Virus record (IMG/VR): IMGVR_UViG_3300033995_000630
Coordinates: 1 to 36,939 of that record
Direction: 5' to 3' (one strand)
Length of the DNA stretch: 36,939 nucleotides
Source of the DNA: a virus
Shown: in pieces, positions 27,757-36,408 of the stretch
Position numbering within the stretch: the stretch's first letter is position 1
Layout of the letters: each line of letters starts with the position of its first letter
Made by a program: the position numbers and the translations under genes
The notes under the pieces: generated by a model
Told to the model about the DNA's origin: nothing
Database searches by the model: none
The model's input: the letters and a program-made list of their open reading frames with translations, nothing else

Positions 27757-28343
27757 TACTTCTTGCTGTACATCTTGCGAATGGCTTGCCGCTCGGCCTC
27801 GGAAATCGCCTTGCCGAGAGCCCCGTCAAGCTTGCCGATCAGCCGTTGCTTGATCTGCGGAAGGTTGGCGTCGGCCCACTGCTTGAACCTGTCGCTCGCG
27901 GGCATGCCTTTGACCTGGCCAAAGAAGATCATGCCGCCTTCGTTGCCGCCGATGCGAGCCACCTTGCCACGCAGATACGGGTACTTGGCCGCGTTTGCCA
28001 TCGGCACCTTGAGCGCGTAGTTCTTGGGCTGCCGGTACTTCGTGCCGTTCTCCACCCACCAGGCGTGGAAGCCTTTTTCCGAATTGTTCCCGCCACGCTT
28101 GGAGCGGTAGCCCAGGATGCCGACGGCCGTGGCGTTTCGCTTCTTCTTCTCCACCTTCACGCCGACACTGCGTCGGAGGTTGCCGGTCGGGCCTCGAGGC
28201 GTCAGCGCCTTGATTTCGGGAATCTCGTCTTTCGCAGCCTCGCGGACGGCGGCCCCGAGGTACTTCTTCTGGATGCTGCTGGGCAGGATGGCAAATCCCT
28301 TCAGGATCTCTTCGACGCCTTCCACGGTCATGTCGGTACGCAT
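27756..28343 (-). CDS. HK97 gp10-like head-tail connector protein
   Basis: A 195-aa protein. VEGVEEILKGFAILPSSIQK opens the family pattern, then AAVREAAKDEIPEIKALTPR with the conserved PRGPTGNLRRSVGV, and FHAWWVENGTKYR. Gp10-type proteins sit between the head-tail adaptor and the tail terminator in HK97-like phages and help complete the tail joint. The ATG shares its A with the stop of the upstream adaptor (TGATG). A strongly basic C-terminus is normal for the family. Confidence 0.85.
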   Translation of the reverse strand: MRTDMTVEGVEEILKGFAILPSSIQKKYLGAAVREAAKDEIPEIKALTPRGPTGNLRRSVGVKVEKKKRNATAVGILGYRSKRGGNNSEKGFHAWWVENGTKYRQPKNYALKVPMANAAKYPYLRGKVARIGGNEGGMIFFGQVKGMPASDRFKQWADANLPQIKQRLIGKLDGALGKAISEAERQAIRKMYSKK

Positions 28344-28663
28344 CAGTCCACGACCTCCGACACCAGGAGCTCGTGTTCCTCGCGGCGTCCACGCTCGACG
28401 GCCGACATGATTTCAAACGTGCGACCCTCGGCCACCACCCGCATCTTCGGCTTGAGCCCGCTGGTGTACCGCATGCGGATGCGGTGCGTGACCACGCCTT
28501 CGTTGGCCATGGCACTGACGGCTTCATTGCCAGACAGCGGCAGCAGTGCGATCCACCGCTGGGCGAATGCGGACCACGTCAGTTCCGGCTCGCCGATGCT
28601 GTTAGTGCTCTCCGTAGGAGTCTGCACCTCGGCGAGCTTGTCCATGAGTCCAGAGCGGAGCAT
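28343..28663 (-). CDS. head-tail adaptor (Phage_H_T_join / SPP1 gp16-like)
   Basis: A 106-aa protein with the family landmarks: a short N-terminal SGLMDKLAEVQTPTES, then TWSAFAQRWIALLPLSGNEA, THRIRMRYTSGLKPKMRVV and TFEIMSAVERGRREEHELL. It would close the head below the portal and receive the tail. It precedes gp10-like and DUF3168 genes in the standard order. The start ATG lies four bases after the stop of the structural gene upstream. Confidence 0.85.
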   Translation of the reverse strand: MLRSGLMDKLAEVQTPTESTNSIGEPELTWSAFAQRWIALLPLSGNEAVSAMANEGVVTHRIRMRYTSGLKPKMRVVAEGRTFEIMSAVERGRREEHELLVSEVVD

Positions 28664-28666
28664 GGC

Positions 28667-29074
28667 CTACGCTCCGTAAATGACGAGCGTGTACGAGGCC
28701 GTGCCCGAGTAGGCAGAGACATTGAACCCAGCCGTACCGCCAGATCGAGAGTCGCAGATCGCCACGCGGCTGCCACCGGAAATGGCCACGCCGGCCCCGG
28801 TCGCTTCGCTGCACACGGCAGCCGACGAAGCCGCGAACGCGAACCGGCTCACGCTGGCAAACGATACGGCCGATCCGCTGGAGTCCTTGTAGGCACTGGG
28901 AGCCACGGCGATTGCCACCGCTGCCGTACCGCAAGTACCAGAGAGCACGGCCACCTTGCCGCTGCTGTAGGCGTCGGTGCTGGTCAGTGCAAGCCGCTTG
29001 AGCGACTGCACGCCGGTGCCGGCGGCCGAGTCCGAGAACGCCACGTCGATGGCAATGCGACCTTCAAGGCTCAT
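28667..29074 (-). CDS. beta-rich structural protein, possible decoration protein
   Basis: A 135-aa, low-charge, Ser/Ala/Gly/Val-rich protein (ALTSTDAYSSGKVAVLSGTC, GAGVAISGGSRVAICDSRSG, GTASYTLVIYGA), starting at the ATG at 29074 in an ATGA overlap with the connector gene. It is inserted between the gp6-like connector and the head-tail adaptor, where many phages have no gene, and looks like an extra beta-sandwich. A head decoration or neck whisker role is possible; no family is recognised. Confidence 0.58.
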   Translation of the reverse strand: MSLEGRIAIDVAFSDSAAGTGVQSLKRLALTSTDAYSSGKVAVLSGTCGTAAVAIAVAPSAYKDSSGSAVSFASVSRFAFAASSAAVCSEATGAGVAISGGSRVAICDSRSGGTAGFNVSAYSGTASYTLVIYGA

Positions 29075-29724
29075 GCGTACTGCTTCCACTTCAAGGGCTC
29101 AAGCAACGCATGCACCCCAAGCGGCACGTTCTGGCCAGCGCTGCCGATGGCCTCGCGGTTGGCATACCAGTGCCCCACAAGCATCTTGATGGCGTGCACG
29201 GCCGGCTTCGGCACGTTGGCGGCCCCGCCGTATCCGGCGAGGTAGGTGATCTGCACGGCCTTGTCATCCAGCCGCACGTTGGGCCAGTCCTCGAGGTACA
29301 GCGGATAAGCCAAGGCAGGAACGTGGTCGCGGTCTACGCGGAACTGCTGCGTTCCAGACTGCGACCACGTGAGGGTCTGTGTGGTGCCGGCGGAATCCAC
29401 ATACGAGATAGTCACCGTGGCGCTCGTGGCCGTCGCGTTCAACCGCACCGGCGGGCGCGGGAGCTCGATGCGGAGGCTCGGAAAGTCATCGAACGCCACG
29501 GTGTACGCTTTGTCCGCAAAGGTGCGGTCGCAGTAATCCTCGCACCACTGCACGGCAGCATCGATCAGCACGCCGATATACGTGTCGTCGTCGGTAAAGT
29601 CCACGATGCGAAGGTGCTCCTTCGCTTCGGACACGCTGACAGGGCGCTCGTTCGTGCCGCTTGCCGTCGAGACAACCAGGCTGCGGTAGCGGCTGCCGGT
29701 GGCAGGAAGCTCCCAGTTACGCAT
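29071..29724 (-). CDS. head-tail connector (HK97 gp6-like)
   Basis: A 217-aa protein. SVSEAKEHLRIVDFTDDDTY, IGVLIDAAVQWCEDYCDRTF and AGYGGAANVPKPAVHAIKML follow the gp6/gp15-type connector pattern; the extra beta insertion between them is common in these longer members. It would bind under the portal. The ATG at 29724 overlaps the stop of the small basic gene upstream by 8 bases; the 13 earlier codons are not needed. Confidence 0.8.
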   Translation of the reverse strand: MRNWELPATGSRYRSLVVSTASGTNERPVSVSEAKEHLRIVDFTDDDTYIGVLIDAAVQWCEDYCDRTFADKAYTVAFDDFPSLRIELPRPPVRLNATATSATVTISYVDSAGTTQTLTWSQSGTQQFRVDRDHVPALAYPLYLEDWPNVRLDDKAVQITYLAGYGGAANVPKPAVHAIKMLVGHWYANREAIGSAGQNVPLGVHALLEPLKWKQYA

Positions 29725-29947
29725 GCTTGCGCCTCCGCTGCTTGGCGACCGGCGACTCCGCACGCTCCACCTCGGGCTCCGGTGCCGTAGCGAATCGCAG
29801 TTGCGGCTGCTCCTGGTGACGGACGGCGTACCGCTGCAACTCCAGCGTGCGGGCCAGCCCGCCGGTCACATGCACGACCTGGCCGGGGCGGTACGACATA
29901 TACGACCGCAGCATGCGGACGGGAATCATTTGGACGGTCTGCGTCAT
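29717..29947 (-). CDS. small basic protein in the head-tail region
   Basis: A 76-aa protein. Its middle, RMLRSYMSYRPGQVVHVTGG and LARTLELQRYAV, resembles the short proteins found beside gp6-type connectors in head operons, and its tail is basic (AKQRRRKHA). It starts in an ATGA overlap with the glycosyltransferase gene. No specific function can be assigned, but the position argues for a virion or assembly role. Confidence 0.6.
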   Translation of the reverse strand: MTQTVQMIPVRMLRSYMSYRPGQVVHVTGGLARTLELQRYAVRHQEQPQLRFATAPEPEVERAESPVAKQRRRKHA

Positions 29948-30714
29948 TTCCACACGTTCTCCGGTGGTCGGCCGCCGCGATCCCAGAAGTCGCCTGGGTG
30001 CTGCAGGCTCGCTCGCATGTTCTGGTCGGGCCACTTGATCCACACCTCGGCATGCCCCAGTGCCACGCGAGGACAGACACCGATCTTGCATCCCGCCTTC
30101 TGGGCAGCGATCCAAAATGCGATGTCATCATCGACCCGCCCGTCTTCCCATCGGCCCGCCTCGTTGGGCTTGCCGATGAACCACGGGTGAGGCATCTTCT
30201 TCAACGCCTCTGCCTTCAGCATCGTCAATCCGAAGTGGGCCGTGTTGGCTTGGGTGACGTTGTGGTAGACGAAGTGATCCCGGCTCACCTCTGCCACCCG
30301 CTGACCGCCATCCGCAACCATGGTGAACAGCGGCTCGTCCGTACGCCGCTTCATCTGCACAGCGGCCACGAAGTCGAAGCCGCTAGCTACGGCGTAGGTG
30401 AGCAGACGCGGCACAGCGTCCTGTTCAAAGATGCTGTCGTAGTCGAGCGTGAGGATCCACAGCGGAGGCTCTTTGGGGTCCGTGTCCGACTCGACGATGT
30501 CGGTCATCACACGCTCAAGGCACTGCCCCCAGAACGCACCCTCGAGTCGGATCGGGGAAATGCCGAACGGCACCAAGCCCCTGGCCCAGCAGAACATGTG
30601 ATCCTGCCAGCCGAGCCGAGGCACTGACATTGCACAGTGCAATCGGATCGGCCCGCTGCCGGTCTGAATGATGGCAGGCTTTACGCCAGCCACCGCCGAA
30701 GTCGCCGCGCCCAC
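29944..30714 (-). CDS. glycosyltransferase inserted among head genes
   Basis: A 256-aa protein. The DxD motif is D91-Y-D93 in LWILTLDYDSIFEQDA, the typical metal- and sugar-nucleotide site of a GT-A fold; the acidic DGRVDDDIAFWIAAQKAG further on would be the catalytic/acceptor part. It starts with GTG preceded by GGAGGAG. It lies between the capsid-associated gene and the connector genes and is expressed with them, so glycosylation of the virion is a reasonable guess. It is the third glycosyltransferase of this genome. Confidence 0.75.
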   Translation of the reverse strand: MGAATSAVAGVKPAIIQTGSGPIRLHCAMSVPRLGWQDHMFCWARGLVPFGISPIRLEGAFWGQCLERVMTDIVESDTDPKEPPLWILTLDYDSIFEQDAVPRLLTYAVASGFDFVAAVQMKRRTDEPLFTMVADGGQRVAEVSRDHFVYHNVTQANTAHFGLTMLKAEALKKMPHPWFIGKPNEAGRWEDGRVDDDIAFWIAAQKAGCKIGVCPRVALGHAEVWIKWPDQNMRASLQHPGDFWDRGGRPPENVWK

Positions 30715-30754
30715 GGCTCCTCCTTCGTTGGAGTTGTCGTTCTACCGTCTTCGA

Positions 30755-31216
30755 TCAGCCGAGGACCACGCGATTGGTGACGTTCGCATCCGACGCCGAA
30801 TCGACGCCCACCTCGCCACGACCCAGCCGGGCCGCCACGACGATGTCGTTGTTCGTGCCGTTCGCCGTCGCATCCGCAGACGGCGTGACCGCCACCTGCA
30901 GATAACGCCGCAGAGCCTTCGTCGGGATCTCGAACCGCGTCACGTTCACGACCGCCGTGTTGGTCACGCCGGCCAGCGTGTAGTCGGTGCCCTGAACCAG
31001 ACCCGAGATCGTCGCGTAGCTGCCGTCCGTGTCGCTGTGCTTGATGGTCACGACGCTGGGGGCAGACGTGTTGGCGAGCGAGCGGTAGCACACGTCGATG
31101 CTGACCGAGTCGTAGCCGAGGCAGTCAATCGCCACGGTGTGCGTGCCAGCAGAGGCAACGCCCGCAACGCCGGGGCTGATCGAGATGACGGACTTTCCGT
31201 TGGCCGCGTGGTTCAT
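30755..31216 (-). CDS. capsid-associated beta protein, possible decoration or fibre
   Basis: A 153-aa protein directly downstream of the major capsid gene. It is Thr/Ser/Val/Ala-rich and beta-structured (TIKHSDTDGSYATISGLVQG, VNVTRFEIPTKALRRYLQVA), the pattern I know from proteins encoded next to HK97-type capsid genes, probably head decoration proteins. AAGGAA lies about eight bases ahead of the ATG at 31216. The domain resembles virion beta-sandwiches only in general character. Confidence 0.62.
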   Translation of the reverse strand: MNHAANGKSVISISPGVAGVASAGTHTVAIDCLGYDSVSIDVCYRSLANTSAPSVVTIKHSDTDGSYATISGLVQGTDYTLAGVTNTAVVNVTRFEIPTKALRRYLQVAVTPSADATANGTNNDIVVAARLGRGEVGVDSASDANVTNRVVLG

Positions 31217-31244
31217 GGATTCTGGTTCCTTGGGTTGGTTAGGT

Positions 31245-32549
31245 TCAGAGGATGAGAGCCACGACCGGGCCAGCCGTCGAAGCGTCGCCCACGTCCGAGG
31301 TCACCGCGTCGTAGGACACCGTGGCCTGGAAGTAGGTCTGATCGAACTCGATGTAGCGGTCGGTGCTTGCCCGCACCGCCACGGCACGCCGCAGGGCGAA
31401 GTGGCTCGACCGCTTGAGGTCGCCGAACAACGCCACGCACTGACCGGCCGAGGCCGTCTTCCGCATGACGTTGTTGAGGAACACCGGCCACCCCAGGAAC
31501 GTCGGCCGGCGGGCGCCGTCCAGCACCTCGTTGGCGAGGGCACCGTTGCCGCCGAGGGCCAGCGACTGCATCGCCAGAGCGTGCATCTGCGGGGTGCAGT
31601 ACCAGCCGCAGGTCGGGCTCTGGGTCGCGTAGGTCGGAGCCTTGGCGACGGTGGCGAGGAAGTCATCGACCGTCAGGGCCGTAACCGCCGACTGCGAAGA
31701 GTCGTTGATGCCAGCCGTCAGCGTCTCGTTCTCAAACTTGTACTGGATGCCACGGATGCCACCGTAAAGGCTGGCCCCGGTGCCGATGAAGCCGTCCTCG
31801 TCGATCCGCTGGGCGATGGCCAGAGCGAACTCTTCAGCCACGAGCCCGGCGAGATCAATCGCCGAGTCGTCGATCAGCTGGTTGGGGACGCGGGTGCCGA
31901 CGCGAACTTCCTTGCTGGAAAGCGTCACGTTGTCGGTCGCCATGTCGGTCGCCTGGGTTTCGGCATTGGCGCCCGTGTGGTACGCCGTGTTGCCGCCAAC
32001 GCGACGCGGGATGTAGAGCGTGTCGCTCGTCATCGTCAGGTTGTTGGCCTGCGCCGGGAACGCACCGAAGGACTCCACCAGCCGGATGACCGTCGAGGCG
32101 AAGGTGTCGGGGATGAACACACCGCCCTTGTTGTTGTCGTTGGGCGACAGGGCGCGAGCCTCGACGTTCTTCTCGTACCACGAACGATCCTCGGCACGGC
32201 CGAGAACGTAGCCACGAATCCATCGGCCGCACGCCTCAGCGTCGCTGGACGAACGGAAGTGGCGTGCCTTGCCACTCAGCGAACGCTCGGCAGCCGGGGC
32301 CGGGGCCGCATGAACGGCCGCAACCTCGACGGGCTTCGCAGTCGCAGCCACCTTGCCACGCAGGGCAGTGATCTTCTCGGCGATGGCGTGCTCGCGGGAC
32401 AGCTCCTTCTCAAGCTGCTCGGCTTCGCCGGCCAGCTTCTCCATTTCCGCGACCTGCTCGGCGGAACGCTCCTCGACCTTCGAGAGATCGTCGAGCATGG
32501 CGGCCACAGCAGCGGCCCGGTCCTGAAGCTTGGTGAGTTGGCTGGCCAT
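31245..32549 (-). CDS. HK97-type major capsid protein
   Basis: A 434-aa protein. Residues 1-75 are a coiled coil that serves as the scaffolding delta domain (DRAAAVAAMLDDLSKVEERS). The capsid fold follows from about 130: GGVFIPDTFASTVIRLVESF, NQLIDDSAIDLAGLVAEEFA, GTGASLYGGIRGI, RRPTFLGWPVFLNNVM and a C-terminal VALFGDLKR strand. I use the ATG at 32549 because GGAG lies eight bases ahead. The prohead protease two genes upstream would remove the delta domain. Confidence 0.93.
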   Translation of the reverse strand: MASQLTKLQDRAAAVAAMLDDLSKVEERSAEQVAEMEKLAGEAEQLEKELSREHAIAEKITALRGKVAATAKPVEVAAVHAAPAPAAERSLSGKARHFRSSSDAEACGRWIRGYVLGRAEDRSWYEKNVEARALSPNDNNKGGVFIPDTFASTVIRLVESFGAFPAQANNLTMTSDTLYIPRRVGGNTAYHTGANAETQATDMATDNVTLSSKEVRVGTRVPNQLIDDSAIDLAGLVAEEFALAIAQRIDEDGFIGTGASLYGGIRGIQYKFENETLTAGINDSSQSAVTALTVDDFLATVAKAPTYATQSPTCGWYCTPQMHALAMQSLALGGNGALANEVLDGARRPTFLGWPVFLNNVMRKTASAGQCVALFGDLKRSSHFALRRAVAVRASTDRYIEFDQTYFQATVSYDAVTSDVGDASTAGPVVALIL

Positions 32550-32618
32550 CCTTGGCACTCCGTAGTTGTGAACGGTGACAGTCCGTGTCTGTCGTTCACA
32601 CTACGGCACCAATGCCGA

Positions 32619-32813
32619 TTAACCTCGCCGGGAGTTTGTATCTACAAAAGCACGACGGCAGACGTACTCCGCTGGCACGACTTGCTTAGACCGAAACGTG
32701 CAGCACTGGCACTCGATGTACCGCACCTGCGAGTGCTCGCCGGCCTGCACGCTGGAGCGAGTGCGGATCCGACCCTTGCAGCACTGTGGGCAGATGTCAC
32801 CCGGTTTTGCCAC
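32619..32813 (-). CDS. small zinc-ribbon protein
   Basis: A 64-aa protein. Two pairs of cysteines, CPQCC and CQCC, about 28 residues apart around a beta hairpin (RTRSSVQAGEHSQVRYIE) make a zinc ribbon. I use the GTG at 32813 with GGAG eight bases ahead; it overlaps the end of the protease gene by 17 bases. Its place between protease and capsid is unusual. A transcription or DNA-binding role would fit a zinc ribbon, but the function is unknown. Confidence 0.62.
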   Translation of the reverse strand: MAKPGDICPQCCKGRIRTRSSVQAGEHSQVRYIECQCCTFRSKQVVPAEYVCRRAFVDTNSRRG

Positions 32814-33498
32814 GCAGAAAGCTCCGAAGACGTGCGGCACGAAGCCGCAGACCAGCAGCCGCTGCCGGCCGCATATCTGGCTTCGCATCAAGCACCGGCA
32901 CTTGCGCCGGCTCCTGGGATGCTAGCCACGCCTCCAAACTTCGACGGGCAACGCTCGTGGTCGAAGATGGGTACGCAGGGTGCGTCACTACGGAAACATC
33001 GAAAAGGCCCGACACCTCGCGGATCGAGCGTCGCGGCTTGCCGTCTTCGCCTGGTGCCCACTGCTCGCCGCGTGGTTCCACGGTGAACGCGAACGATGAG
33101 CCACGCAAATCGGAACGGGCCACGAGCTCGCCGATCGTGCGACCCAGTTCCGTATTGGGCAGCACAACCGAATACCGCAGCCCCTTGTCATCGCTAGCGA
33201 GCTCAAGCGTCCCGCTCGACGTGCGGCCCAGCAGTTGATTCGGGTCGTGATTGAACAACGCGACCACGTCGCCTTTGCCACGCTGGCGATTCAGTACCTT
33301 GTCGAAGGCACCCGGCAGGATGGTCTCGCGGAACCCGCCGAGATCGACGCTCAGCGTGTTGTAGCGAACGGCGTAGCCTGTGAGCACGGGCCGCCCGTCG
33401 GCACGGGTCTCGACAACGGCACCGCCGTCTTCAGCGAACTCCCAATCGCGGCGCTCGATCTGCTCGGCCACTATGACGCCGTTGTGCTCGTCAGCCAT
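32797..33498 (-). CDS. HK97-family prohead protease
   Basis: A 233-aa protein. The catalytic pair is His84 (VVALFNHDPNQLLGR) and Ser134/Ser135 (LRGSSFAFTV), in the order and spacing of the U35/S78 family, and LTGYAVRYNTLS and FRETILPGAFDKVL are its N-terminal landmarks. It would cleave the capsid delta domain during head maturation. The ATG at 33498 overlaps the portal stop by 8 bases; the 45 earlier codons lie inside the portal gene in another frame. Confidence 0.92.
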   Translation of the reverse strand: MADEHNGVIVAEQIERRDWEFAEDGGAVVETRADGRPVLTGYAVRYNTLSVDLGGFRETILPGAFDKVLNRQRGKGDVVALFNHDPNQLLGRTSSGTLELASDDKGLRYSVVLPNTELGRTIGELVARSDLRGSSFAFTVEPRGEQWAPGEDGKPRRSIREVSGLFDVSVVTHPAYPSSTTSVARRSLEAWLASQEPAQVPVLDAKPDMRPAAAAGLRLRAARLRSFLRGKTG

Positions 33499-34747
33499 TT
33501 GAATCGTCCTCCGTGTCTCCTGGCATGTCTTCGCTTGTGCCGTCCGCAACCTCTGCAACGTCTTCGCCCATGTCGCCTGGCGTGTCTTCAACTTCGCCGG
33601 GCGAGTCGTTCTCTGGAGACTGCATCGGCCCAAGGTTCTCCCTCTGCCGCACTTCCTCGGGCGTCATCCACCGATTTCGCAGGGCAATCTCATACGCCTG
33701 GTAGCGAGTCGTGATGTCGCCACGCAGCAGTCCTTCGACCAGGAACTCGGCGTACAAATCGCCGTCCTCGGGCAGCACGTCACGCTCAATGGCACCCTCG
33801 ATGCGACGCAGCCACGGGGCGATAGTGAACTTCTCGAAGCTCACCATCTCGCTCTGCAGGTTGCCCCAGGTCGCCCGGCCCAACTCCTGAATCATGTGCG
33901 GTGGCATCCGCCAGCAGCGGCAGATGGCGAGCAGCGACTGCATCCAGAGCTCGGCCAGTTGGCTCTCTTGGTTCGTAGCCGAGACACTGTCGGCCTTGAG
34001 CCCGTTGCTGAGGATCGCCGTTCGCCCAGCCTTGGCCGGGCCGCGATGGGCGCTCTCCCATTGGTCTCGCAGCTGCTCGCGGACTTCGCGTGGCAATGCC
34101 TGATCGGTGTGCAGAATGATGCCGGGCTGGGCGTTGTTCCGATAGAACGTCGCGGCGTACTGCTCCAGGGCGCGAGCCAGGCCGATGGCATCCTTGCCGA
34201 GTTCTACCGGCACCTCCCCGTGCACGCCGTCAAACGACAGCCACCGCACGTGCATGATCTGATCGTCTCGGTACGCCTGCTGCCGGCCCGTGCTCGGGTC
34301 CGTGTAGACGTAAGAAAGAGACATGTCTTTTTCTTGCACCACCTTCATGCCGCCGGGATGCAGCGGGTGAAGCTCGCTGACGCTGCCACGGTCGCCGGCC
34401 ACCTTGAACTGGTACGAATTGCCGTAGAAGCCCAGATGCAGGCACATCTGCTCGACCCACTCATAGCGGGTCTGCCACTTGTTGGGCCGGCGGGCAAGCA
34501 CGTTGTAGAGCGGCAGATCCTTGGCCCGCTCGCTGTTGTGGTCATCCAGACGGCGGTAGAGGTGGAGCGGAAGGCTTCCAACCGTCTCGGCCACCACGCG
34601 GGCACAGGCGAAGTACGCCGCCGTCTTCATCGCCGTCTCGGGCGTTATCCTCACGCCGCTCTCGCCGGCCATGGCCACGAGGTCATCCCAGCGGGACATG
34701 CGGGTATCAAGGAACTTGATTTCAGGCAGTGCTGCCGTCGCTTCCAT
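33491..34747 (-). CDS. HK97-family portal protein
   Basis: A 418-aa protein. The core (TAAYFACARVVAETVGSLPL, HLYRR, WVEQMCLHLGFYGNSYQFKV, MHVRWLSFDGVHGEVP, MPPHMIQELGRATWGN) is the standard portal pattern of HK97-type phages. The tail is a strongly acidic Asp/Glu/Gly/Pro extension (about residues 370-418). Twelve copies would form the packaging channel. The ATG is three bases after the large-terminase stop. Confidence 0.93.
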   Translation of the reverse strand: MEATAALPEIKFLDTRMSRWDDLVAMAGESGVRITPETAMKTAAYFACARVVAETVGSLPLHLYRRLDDHNSERAKDLPLYNVLARRPNKWQTRYEWVEQMCLHLGFYGNSYQFKVAGDRGSVSELHPLHPGGMKVVQEKDMSLSYVYTDPSTGRQQAYRDDQIMHVRWLSFDGVHGEVPVELGKDAIGLARALEQYAATFYRNNAQPGIILHTDQALPREVREQLRDQWESAHRGPAKAGRTAILSNGLKADSVSATNQESQLAELWMQSLLAICRCWRMPPHMIQELGRATWGNLQSEMVSFEKFTIAPWLRRIEGAIERDVLPEDGDLYAEFLVEGLLRGDITTRYQAYEIALRNRWMTPEEVRQRENLGPMQSPENDSPGEVEDTPGDMGEDVAEVADGTSEDMPGDTEDDSNG

Positions 34748-34750
34748 GCG

Positions 34751-36408
34751 TCACCAGAAGGAAATCTCGGGCATATCGGCGGGCTTCATGCTCTCGCCCA
34801 TGTGAACGCCTACGGCCATGATGGTGGCTACCACCGCGTCCACGCGTTCCGTGCTCTTGGCCTTGCTCACCTTCAGATTCCCGGCCGGATCGGTCTGTAC
34901 GGCCGCGTTTCCTAACTGCCAACCTACCAACGGATTCAATCCAAACCGCACCTTTCCATCGACCACAAGAGCCTCCAGGCGGCGCGTCGGCGCTGTCATT
35001 GACGCAAAACCCTGCCCGTACAACGTCACCGGCAAGCCTTCGTCAGAGAGCTCGGTGGCCAGTTGCGTCGCGTTCCATCTGTCGATGGCCAACTTTCGAA
35101 CGCGGTGCTTCTGGGCGAACTCCAGAATGTCGGCCTTCACTCGCTTGTAGTCCGTGCTGCGGCCCTCGGTGTATGTGAGCCACCCATCCCGGTGCCACGC
35201 CGTGTACTGCACGCGGTCGTTTCGTTCTCGCTCGGCGGCGTTGTGCTCAGGGATCCACGCCATCACATGCACGTCGTAGCCGCCGGATTCGTTGGGGGCC
35301 ACGGCCGAAAAGCATGTGGTGTCATAGTTGCTGGCGAGGTCAAGCCCGCACCACACCTCGCGGCCCTCAAGCGACTCCGACAGCGGCCCCATGCACGCGG
35401 CGATCTGGTCGGGCCGCAGCCACCGAACGTCGGAGGTGGTGGGGATGTTGAGGCGGTATCGCAGGAAGCTGTTGAGCTTGGTCGCGGAGTTCTCGGCCTC
35501 CCTGCAGTCAGCCGCGAATGACTCCTCGCTGATCGTCTCGCCAAGTGATGGGTTCGCCTTGTGCCACACCTTCGGTGACTTCCAATCGTCTTCACGGTCG
35601 GCGGCATAGATGCAGCCAAAGAAGGCTGGGTCAAAGGCCGGGTCGGCCATGCACCGCTCTGCGTAGTCGTGCTGCTCGTACCACAAGTGCGACTTGTTGG
35701 CCTCGCCGGCCGTCGTGATCGACAGCACAAGCGGCTGCCGCCGGGCCGCGCCGCCGTACCGAAGGGCATCCCACAGCCGGCGATCGCCACGTTGGGCATG
35801 TAACTCGTCAAAGAGCAGGCACGAGATATTCAGTTAAGACTGGCTTGAGCCCCCCCAGCCGAAGCCGGAGGGGCTCAAGCCAGTCCCTCGGCTCTGAATG
35901 CGTCAGCACTCAGCACCCGGTAGAACGAGTTACTCCCACGATGCACGATGGTCTTCCGCGAGTCGAGCACCTCCAGCACCTTCGACAAGGCCGGCGATGA
36001 GCGGACCATCGACGCGGCCTCGCGGTAGATGATGCCCGCCTGCTCGCGGTCGCTCGCCGCCCCGTAGCACTCGCCGCCTGCTTCGCCGTCTGCCAGCAAG
36101 GCGTAGAGGCTGATGCCGGCAAGCAGGGTGCTCTTGCCGTTCTTCTTCGGGATCTCGATATACGCCTGGCGGTACTGCCGCGTGCCATCCGGCTTGCACC
36201 GCCCGAAGATTTCGCCGAGCACGTACTTCTGCCACGGCAGCAGCAGGAACGGCTGCCCGGCCGTCTGGCCCTTTGAGTGCTTCAGCACCTTCTCAAAGAA
36301 CTCATAGACCCGCTTGACCTTGGCTTCGTCCAGGCCAGGCCGATGCTTAGCCGTGGGCGGCGAAGAACTCTTCGAGCTCGTCTTTTTTGACTTCGACTTG
36401 CGTGGCAA
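34751..36408 (-). CDS. large terminase (TerL), frame broken by a 50-nt gap
   Basis: The N-part (TTG start at 36408 with GAGGA ahead; 176 codons) carries the Walker A motif PKKNGKST (87-94). The C-part (359 aa) begins NISCLLFDELHAQ, which holds the Walker B motif LLFDE, and continues into the RNase H-like nuclease (GLDLASNYDT; final Asp in ERVDAVV). Between them is a 50-nt hairpin insert with an in-frame TGA one codon after its start. Deleting the 50 nt joins EGL to NIS and gives a normal 535-aa terminase. The C-part has no start codon before Walker B, so two separate proteins could not rebuild the ATPase. The gene is either read by ribosome bypassing or inactivated. Confidence 0.85.
35831..35885 (-). 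repeat. hairpin insert in terL between matched CTG codons
   Basis: On the minus strand GACTGGCTTGAGCCCC (35885-35870) pairs perfectly over 16 bp with 35853-35838, around a loop that can form CCG-GCTT-CGG. The 50 nt from 35880 to 35831 are absent from the expected coding sequence. CTG stands at both edges (35883-35881 and 35833-35831), within a 4-base duplication ACTG. Confidence 0.85.

Noticed and set aside
31137-33086. A 649-codon plus-strand open frame opposite the capsid and protease genes
   Set aside because: It mirrors strongly supported minus-strand genes, has Arg/His-rich shadow composition and no ribosome-binding site or domain. Long antisense frames are expected at this GC content.
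35831-35885. A self-splicing intron or intein in terL
   Set aside because: Fifty nt is far too short for any known group I or II intron or intein, and no splice-site core is present.
34751-36408. Two independent terminase half-genes
   Set aside because: The C-part lacks a start codon between the gap and Walker B; its first usable start is GTG at 35728, beyond that motif. Separate translation would not rebuild the ATPase.
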